Source of the DNA: UBA7445 sp042096455
GTDB lineage: Bacteria > Verrucomicrobiota > Verrucomicrobiia > Opitutales > Coraliomargaritaceae
NCBI GenBank assembly: GCA_042096455.1
Contig: JBELLU010000017.1
Location: 1 to 31,272 of the forward strand
DNA: 31,272 nt
Direction of reading: 5' to 3'
A program made the translations under genes and the position numbers. How positions within the stretch are numbered: the stretch's first letter is position 1; each line of letters opens with the position of its first letter. This document shows positions 26,631-31,272 of the stretch, piece after piece. The notes beneath the pieces were generated by a model that saw only the letters and a list, made by a program, of their open reading frames with translations, made no database searches and had not been told where the DNA came from.

Positions 26631-29600
26631 ATGAAGGCTCTTCGATCTCACATAATAAGCTACCCGCTCGTTTTGCTAATCGCATTACTGTGGGCCGTTC
26701 CCTTGACGGCATTATACTTCGAACCTGAGAATCCTTTTATCGCACCCAATGAGGTTCCGGTTATCTTAAATATTAGTTCCGGCACAATAGCATCTGTGCA
26801 GGAAACTATTGATACCACTCGAGACGCAAATCCCGACGCTTTCATCATCATCAACCTTTCGGGAGCCTACACTGTCACAAGCACGCCCCTGGTACTCCGT
26901 TCGAAACAGATCCTTTACTTGAATGGATCCATCACTGCGGATTCTTCTTCGGCAACCGCAAGCGCTTTGGTTTCGGTCGGCTCCGGGCAATCATTTGTTG
27001 CAATCATGGGCTTTGGCCCTAGCTCGGTATTAGATGGACAGAATGCAGACATGCACGGCATTGAGGCTCTAGCTTCAAGCCGTCTCGTAATCGACAATCT
27101 GACGGTGCAGGACACCCTCCGCGATGGAATCTCCGTGCAGGGATTGGGCACTACCGTGTGGGATGCTCAAGTCTCGATTTCGCGCTGCAAGGTTTCTGGT
27201 AGTGGCGGATCCGGCATTCGACTATATGATGCCAACCAGTGCGCGGTGATTGATAACATAACTCAAAACAACACTTTGGCAGGCATTCAGTTGTCGGCAG
27301 ATACTACCGCCGTGGCTAATAATATCTGTAACTTCAACGCCACCGGCATATCGGTCAGCGGGGCAACGAATTCTATTTATAAAAATACCTTTAACGGCAA
27401 CGCCTCAGGCATGCGCCTCACAACCACTTCCAGTGTAACAAAGGTGACCGCCAATACCTTTAGTTCCAATAGCGTCAGCGGTATCACGGTAGAGGGCTCA
27501 CAGAACACTGTCTTTGATAATAATTATTCAGGCAACACAGTGGACATGGACAGTCAGGGCAGTAATAACTTCATCGTTGCGAGCACGAAGCCGCTCGACG
27601 GCACAGGCAACGATTATTTCTACCCGCCTACCTCGCGTAATCCCCATAGTTCAACCGCAATCATCAATGGGATGGGGCGTCGCGATCTTATCATTTCCAG
27701 CACTACCATCGATAATGTGCAGCAGCAATACGATGCCGCAAGAGCTGCTCATCCGAATGATGTAATTGTACTTACACTCGATGGCACATTCAACCTGGGC
27801 GCCAACCCCTTGAACCTTGCTTCCAATACCTGCGTTTTACTTCAGGAAGGTGCGAGTATCATCAGTGATTCCACGACAACCGCGACCTATGCAATCGCCG
27901 CAACCAGTGCATCATTCATCAGTGTCTCAGGCGGCACCTTGAATGCAAATCTTGAACCGGTGGGCGGCGTTCAATTTCTTGAATGCAGTAAACTTCTGGT
28001 TGATGGGGTGACCATGCTCAGTGCTCGCGACCATACCGTGTCAGGATCTTCCAACGTGCTCCACATCAAAGGTGCTGCCGGTTTTGCTGAAATCGTGCGC
28101 GGATGCACAATTGATACCAGCGATTTTCGAGGAATATGGATTCAAACTTCACGCGCTTTAATCACTGAAAACAAAGTCACTAATTGCAATAAAGACGGTA
28201 TCGATTTGGATTCTTTTTCATCGAAGTGCTTTGTCGCAAATAATACCTGTACCGACAATATCCGCTATGGTGTCTTTGTGGAGGAAGCCGCAACCAGGAA
28301 TATTGTGCTAGGTAACAATCTGCATCGTAACGCTATTGGGGTAAACCTCTACACCTACGAGGTCACGCAACCAACTCAGTACAATTCGATCCTTAGTAAT
28401 TTCCTTGATGCCAACGGGCGCGGCCTGCGCATTGGCGAACGTGATACGCCGGTAGATCGGGAGACCAAACATAACTATTTTTATAATAATCGAATAACTA
28501 ACAGCGGGACCGATGCAATCAACAGCCAGAATAATGGCATCCAAAATTACTTTTCAGAGAACCTGCTCCAAGATGAGTCCATTAACTCGGCCAACGCCAA
28601 CACCGTTTTTTTCAATCCCTCACAGATTGGTAGTATTCAAAATACCTCCGGGAATGCTTTCGACCTAACTCAAGCAAACACTTGGGCTTCCGGCGAATTA
28701 CCCAATCCATTGGACACCCCAAGCTTTCAAAATTCCGGCACCTACAACGCGCCCGCTTCCAGCAACCTCACATACAAGGGTATCTCGATAGACCAAGCCA
28801 ATGTGGCCATTAATCCGTCTACCGGTGGCAATGCCTATACCATTAATCTTGGAACAGGCGGCATCAGCGGCACGCAACCGCTCCTGGTCATGGGAGAGAA
28901 TATAACACTGGACGTCGGAGCTAACGACCAAAGCTGGATCATTCCTTTAAATAATTTTCGCTCAGCTGTTCAAGGTACTGCTACAATCACCTACACCAAC
29001 TCCAGTCGCCTCTGGTTGCGTAACAACGCAAACTATAATTTTGAGGGCATCTGGCGAGCAGATGGCGGAACCATTCATCCGGAAATAGCATCATCCTGGA
29101 GCGGAGCAAACGATGAGGTCCCGGCTCAAATCTTAAATGATGGTGCGATTCGCCTGAGCAATACTTCCTATGACCGCATTGGTCTGGATTTATCTGGTAA
29201 CGGCAGCTTGATCGCCGATGGCAACAGTTTCAATGACGGTTCTGCGGCAACCCTTGGCACCGGTCAATGGACCCAGGCAGGTGATGTCTGGGGTAGTGGA
29301 AATTTGACAATTTCCTCCAATGCAAACTACGGAAAAATAATTATTGCCGGTGATATTTCCCACAGTGGAAACACGACCATTGAAAATAAGTCTGCGGGAA
29401 TGGTGCTCGAATTGGCTGCGTCCTCGGCCTACACTTTTAACCCAGCCATAACGGGCATATGTAACCAGATTAACGGACTAGACCCGACCAATAGCCAACT
29501 CATTGCAAACGGTACCTTCATTATCAATACCGCAGGTGCCAATCTCACGGATGGCAACAACTGGGTCATTGTAGATCTCTCGTCTCTGGAAGCGAGCTTC

Positions 29601-30851
29601 GGCAACTCCTTCGCAGTGCAGGGCTTTACCAATTCATCCGACAATTGGACACGAATCGACGGCAACAGAATCTGGACCTTCTCGGAAGCAACCGGAATTC
29701 TCACCTTATCCAACAATCCTTATTCCCTGATTGGCTTACCTTTATCAACCGATTTTGAGTCGGATACAATTGGCTCCGAACCCGAAGGTTTTGCAAAGAT
29801 TTTAAACACAAACCTCTATGGTAATTCGCTTAATGTTATTACAGCAAATTCACCCTTTATTGATGGTCCCGGTTCGGCAACGAGTGGGGCTTCCGGAACT
29901 CAGGCAATCTATTGGCTCGAAACAAATATTTCCACTACTGCCACAAAACCGAGCCTCTATCTCATCGATTTGGCTACGGGCACAAGCATGGATATGGTTA
30001 TTCGCTTGAGTTATGCTAATGTGAACAGCAACAACTCAACAAATGCTTTGCGCCTCCAAGTATACGATGATGCACAAACCAGAGGAATCCGACTTGATCT
30101 CGATAATGGCGGACGGATTCTAAATAATGGTTCCGTCAATGATTTTACGCTCTATCCGGGATTTAACAAGTGGACCACTTTAGAAATCACCACAAATCTG
30201 ACAAATAACACCTACGATCTTGTCATCCAAAGGGAAGACAGCGCAAGTCCAACCACTTATACCGGACTGCCTTTTAATAACTCCATATCTAATATCAGCA
30301 GGATCGCACTCGTTAATTTTTCAGATCCTGCGATAAGCTCAGAGTATTATATCGACGATCTATCTGTTGAGCCTGTATTAGTGGGGGCATACGATAACTG
30401 GGCTTACGAGAAAGGCCTGAGTTTTGGCATCAATCATCGCTTCGTGGATGATCCCGATGGCGACAACTTAAATAATTTTGGAGAGTTCTCTCTTTCCAGT
30501 GATCCACTGCTCGCTTCTTCTAATCCCGCGAGGACCCAACACCAACTCTCATACGACGGTTCAACGGCCGTCTTAAACCTTACCTTTCCCGCACGTGATG
30601 GGGCGGTATTTTCAGGTGCCACCGAACAATCGTCCCTCGCGATTGATGGAGTCATCTATCGCGTTCAAGGAAGTACGGATTTACTCAACTGGAATCTTGA
30701 AGTCAACGAAGTCACCGGCTCCGAGGCTTCTGTAATTCAGGCAGGTCTTTCCTCGCTCGATTCAGGATGGAGCCATCGGACGTTCCGACTCCTTCCTACG
30801 CTTCAAAACGAATCAAAAGGATTTCTTAAATTACAGCTCGATTCGCCATAG
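26631..30851 (+). CDS. Giant secreted double beta-helix protein with LamG-like and calcium-type C-terminal domains
   Basis: Exported protein of 1406 residues; signal peptide about 1-27. Two tandem NosD/pectate-lyase-like parallel beta-helix domains: the first about 45-330, the second about 352-660. Each begins with a matching cap (SSGTIASVQETIDTTRDANPD at 49-69; SSTTIDNVQQQYDAARAAHPND at 356-377), pointing to internal duplication. Coils such as GIRLYDANQCAVIDNITQNN are rich in Asn. Residues 680-1035 are beta-rich, Ser/Asn/Gly-rich and resemble autotransporter-associated strands. About 1040-1250 looks LamG-like (STDFESDTIGSEPEGF start, YYIDDLSVEP end). The final 155 residues hold VDDPDGDNLNNFGEFSLSSDP, the same tail type as the protease at 32-1264. 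Last gene of the operon, 11 bp after the trimodular gene. It may bind or cleave polysaccharide; no catalytic residues can be assigned by eye. Confidence 0.8.
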   Translation: MKALRSHIISYPLVLLIALLWAVPLTALYFEPENPFIAPNEVPVILNISSGTIASVQETIDTTRDANPDAFIIINLSGAYTVTSTPLVLRSKQILYLNGSITADSSSATASALVSVGSGQSFVAIMGFGPSSVLDGQNADMHGIEALASSRLVIDNLTVQDTLRDGISVQGLGTTVWDAQVSISRCKVSGSGGSGIRLYDANQCAVIDNITQNNTLAGIQLSADTTAVANNICNFNATGISVSGATNSIYKNTFNGNASGMRLTTTSSVTKVTANTFSSNSVSGITVEGSQNTVFDNNYSGNTVDMDSQGSNNFIVASTKPLDGTGNDYFYPPTSRNPHSSTAIINGMGRRDLIISSTTIDNVQQQYDAARAAHPNDVIVLTLDGTFNLGANPLNLASNTCVLLQEGASIISDSTTTATYAIAATSASFISVSGGTLNANLEPVGGVQFLECSKLLVDGVTMLSARDHTVSGSSNVLHIKGAAGFAEIVRGCTIDTSDFRGIWIQTSRALITENKVTNCNKDGIDLDSFSSKCFVANNTCTDNIRYGVFVEEAATRNIVLGNNLHRNAIGVNLYTYEVTQPTQYNSILSNFLDANGRGLRIGERDTPVDRETKHNYFYNNRITNSGTDAINSQNNGIQNYFSENLLQDESINSANANTVFFNPSQIGSIQNTSGNAFDLTQANTWASGELPNPLDTPSFQNSGTYNAPASSNLTYKGISIDQANVAINPSTGGNAYTINLGTGGISGTQPLLVMGENITLDVGANDQSWIIPLNNFRSAVQGTATITYTNSSRLWLRNNANYNFEGIWRADGGTIHPEIASSWSGANDEVPAQILNDGAIRLSNTSYDRIGLDLSGNGSLIADGNSFNDGSAATLGTGQWTQAGDVWGSGNLTISSNANYGKIIIAGDISHSGNTTIENKSAGMVLELAASSAYTFNPAITGICNQINGLDPTNSQLIANGTFIINTAGANLTDGNNWVIVDLSSLEASFGNSFAVQGFTNSSDNWTRIDGNRIWTFSEATGILTLSNNPYSLIGLPLSTDFESDTIGSEPEGFAKILNTNLYGNSLNVITANSPFIDGPGSATSGASGTQAIYWLETNISTTATKPSLYLIDLATGTSMDMVIRLSYANVNSNNSTNALRLQVYDDAQTRGIRLDLDNGGRILNNGSVNDFTLYPGFNKWTTLEITTNLTNNTYDLVIQREDSASPTTYTGLPFNNSISNISRIALVNFSDPAISSEYYIDDLSVEPVLVGAYDNWAYEKGLSFGINHRFVDDPDGDNLNNFGEFSLSSDPLLASSNPARTQHQLSYDGSTAVLNLTFPARDGAVFSGATEQSSLAIDGVIYRVQGSTDLLNWNLEVNEVTGSEASVIQAGLSSLDSGWSHRTFRLLPTLQNESKGFLKLQLDSP

Positions 30852-30959
30852 GCGGTCGAACACCCTTTCATGCCCCCATCCAGCTTTTGAAAAAGCGCCA
30901 GATCCTCGAGATCATTACATAAGAAAAAATTAGCTCAAGGCTTACCCAACTCTATTCGC

Positions 30960-30988
30960 TTGACCCTATGGGCTTGATTCCTAATTAT
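30960..30988 (+). promoter_or_regulatory. Candidate promoter of tRNA-Pro
   Basis: TTGACC (30960-30965), 17-bp spacer, AATTAT (30983-30988), ending 16 bp before the mature tRNA 5' end. It is the only good sigma70-like pair between the operon end and the tRNA. The rest of 30852-31004 shows no gene; a small GC-poor hairpin at 30883-30896 lacks a T-run. Confidence 0.5.
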
Positions 30989-30999
30989 TTGCTTTTTCA

Positions 31000-31117
<118 letters not shown>

Positions 31118-31137
31118 TATGTACCGCGACTACCATT

Positions 31138-31203
31138 TTGAACCTGCGAACCAGCAGGTTTAACGCAGCATTTTCAGGAACAGATGTTCCGCCCGGAAAA
31201 TGC
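31138..31203. repeat. Structured segment with stacked hairpins between the direct repeats
   Basis: Two adjacent hairpins fill most of the space between the two repeat copies. The first is TTGAACCTGC/GCAGGTTTAA (31138-31147 with 31154-31163, one G-T pair). The second is GCATTTTC/GAAAATGC (31168-31175 with 31196-31203) enclosing GGAAC/GTTCC (31177-31181 with 31186-31190). Positions 31137-31149 are the exact reverse complement of the tRNA T-arm at 31052-31064 (13 bases). No coding potential is seen. Could be part of an attachment site or a small palindromic repeat element. Confidence 0.7.
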
Positions 31204-31217
31204 GAAGATGGCGCAGC

Positions 31218-31272
31218 AATCCTGTCGGCCCGACCATGAATAATTTTGCTCCCCTACCCCGAGGGGCTTTTT
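31218..31272 (+). repeat. Direct repeat copy 2: duplicated tRNA-Pro 3' end and terminator
   Basis: Exact 55-base copy of 31063-31117, cut by the window end. Just upstream, 31205-31217 also resembles the tRNA (GAAG, then CGCAG) with substitutions and a deletion of about 4 bases, as if copy 2 came from a degenerate 3' half of tRNA-Pro. The copy cannot form a complete tRNA. Confidence 0.92.

Noticed and set aside
30883..30896. Inverted repeat GCTTTT-GA-AAAAGC after the last operon gene, as a possible terminator
   Set aside because: Loop of two bases, AT-rich stem and no T-run after it; not a credible terminator.
31119..31217. CRISPR-like or small coding unit between the tRNA repeats
   Set aside because: Only two repeat copies, no spacer array, and no open frame of note; the hairpins and tRNA homology explain the segment better.

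Overview
The window looks like part of a chromosome of a marine, polysaccharide-degrading member of the Verrucomicrobiota (Opitutales/Puniceicoccales-like). This is inferred from the combination of S1 sulfatases, fucosidase families GH29, GH95 and GH141-like, a PEP-CTERM sorting signal, DxDxDG-type C-terminal domains, few Shine-Dalgarno sequences and no SusC/SusD pair. No marker gene fixes the taxon, so the assignment is an inference. Thirteen protein genes and one tRNA fill almost all of it. The longest stretch without a protein gene is the last 421 bases, which hold tRNA-Pro and a duplicated copy of its 3' end.

Layout. (1) 32-1264 (+): secreted trypsin-like protease with a DPDSDG-type C-terminal domain. 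(2) 1359-2930 (+): exported S1 sulfatase, convergent with the next operon. (3) 10739-2948 (-): three-gene operon encoding a cytoplasmic GH2 glycosidase, a sodium:solute symporter and a GH141-like beta-helix lipoprotein. (4) 10882-11949 (+): LacI-type regulator, divergent from that operon. (5) 12091-12936 (+): PEP-CTERM protein ending in a clear rho-independent terminator. (6) 13045-30851 (+): seven closely packed genes, four of the six junctions being only 4-base overlaps or 11 bp, encoding GH35 beta-galactosidase, a Tat-type FAD oxidoreductase, an S1 sulfatase, a sialate-O-acetylesterase-like esterase, GH95 fucosidase, a GH141-like/GH29/SGNH trimodular protein and a 1406-residue double beta-helix protein. 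(7) 31005-31081: tRNA-Pro(GGG), then a 55-base direct repeat of its 3' end and terminator.

Read together, this is a polysaccharide utilisation locus for a sulfated, probably acetylated polysaccharide rich in fucose and galactose, such as fucoidan, galactofucan or an algal fucose-containing sulfated polysaccharide. Nearly all catabolic proteins carry export signals. Sulfatases and esterases would strip sulfate and acyl groups, GH29/GH95/GH141-like enzymes would remove fucose, and GH35 and GH2 would act on galactose-type or related beta-linked residues. The symporter would import a released sugar, and the signal-less GH2 enzyme would act inside the cell. No TonB/SusCD system, fucose catabolic gene or sulfatase-maturing enzyme lies in the window.

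The strongest new points are the GH141-like/GH29/SGNH fusion, three matching LacI-type operators (TGWTACGTTWCA) that tie the regulator, the GH2 operon and the PEP-CTERM protein into one regulon, a 125-residue insertion in the GH95 enzyme, and a tRNA-Pro 3'-end duplication enclosing structured DNA with an inverted copy of the T-arm, which resembles an integration scar.
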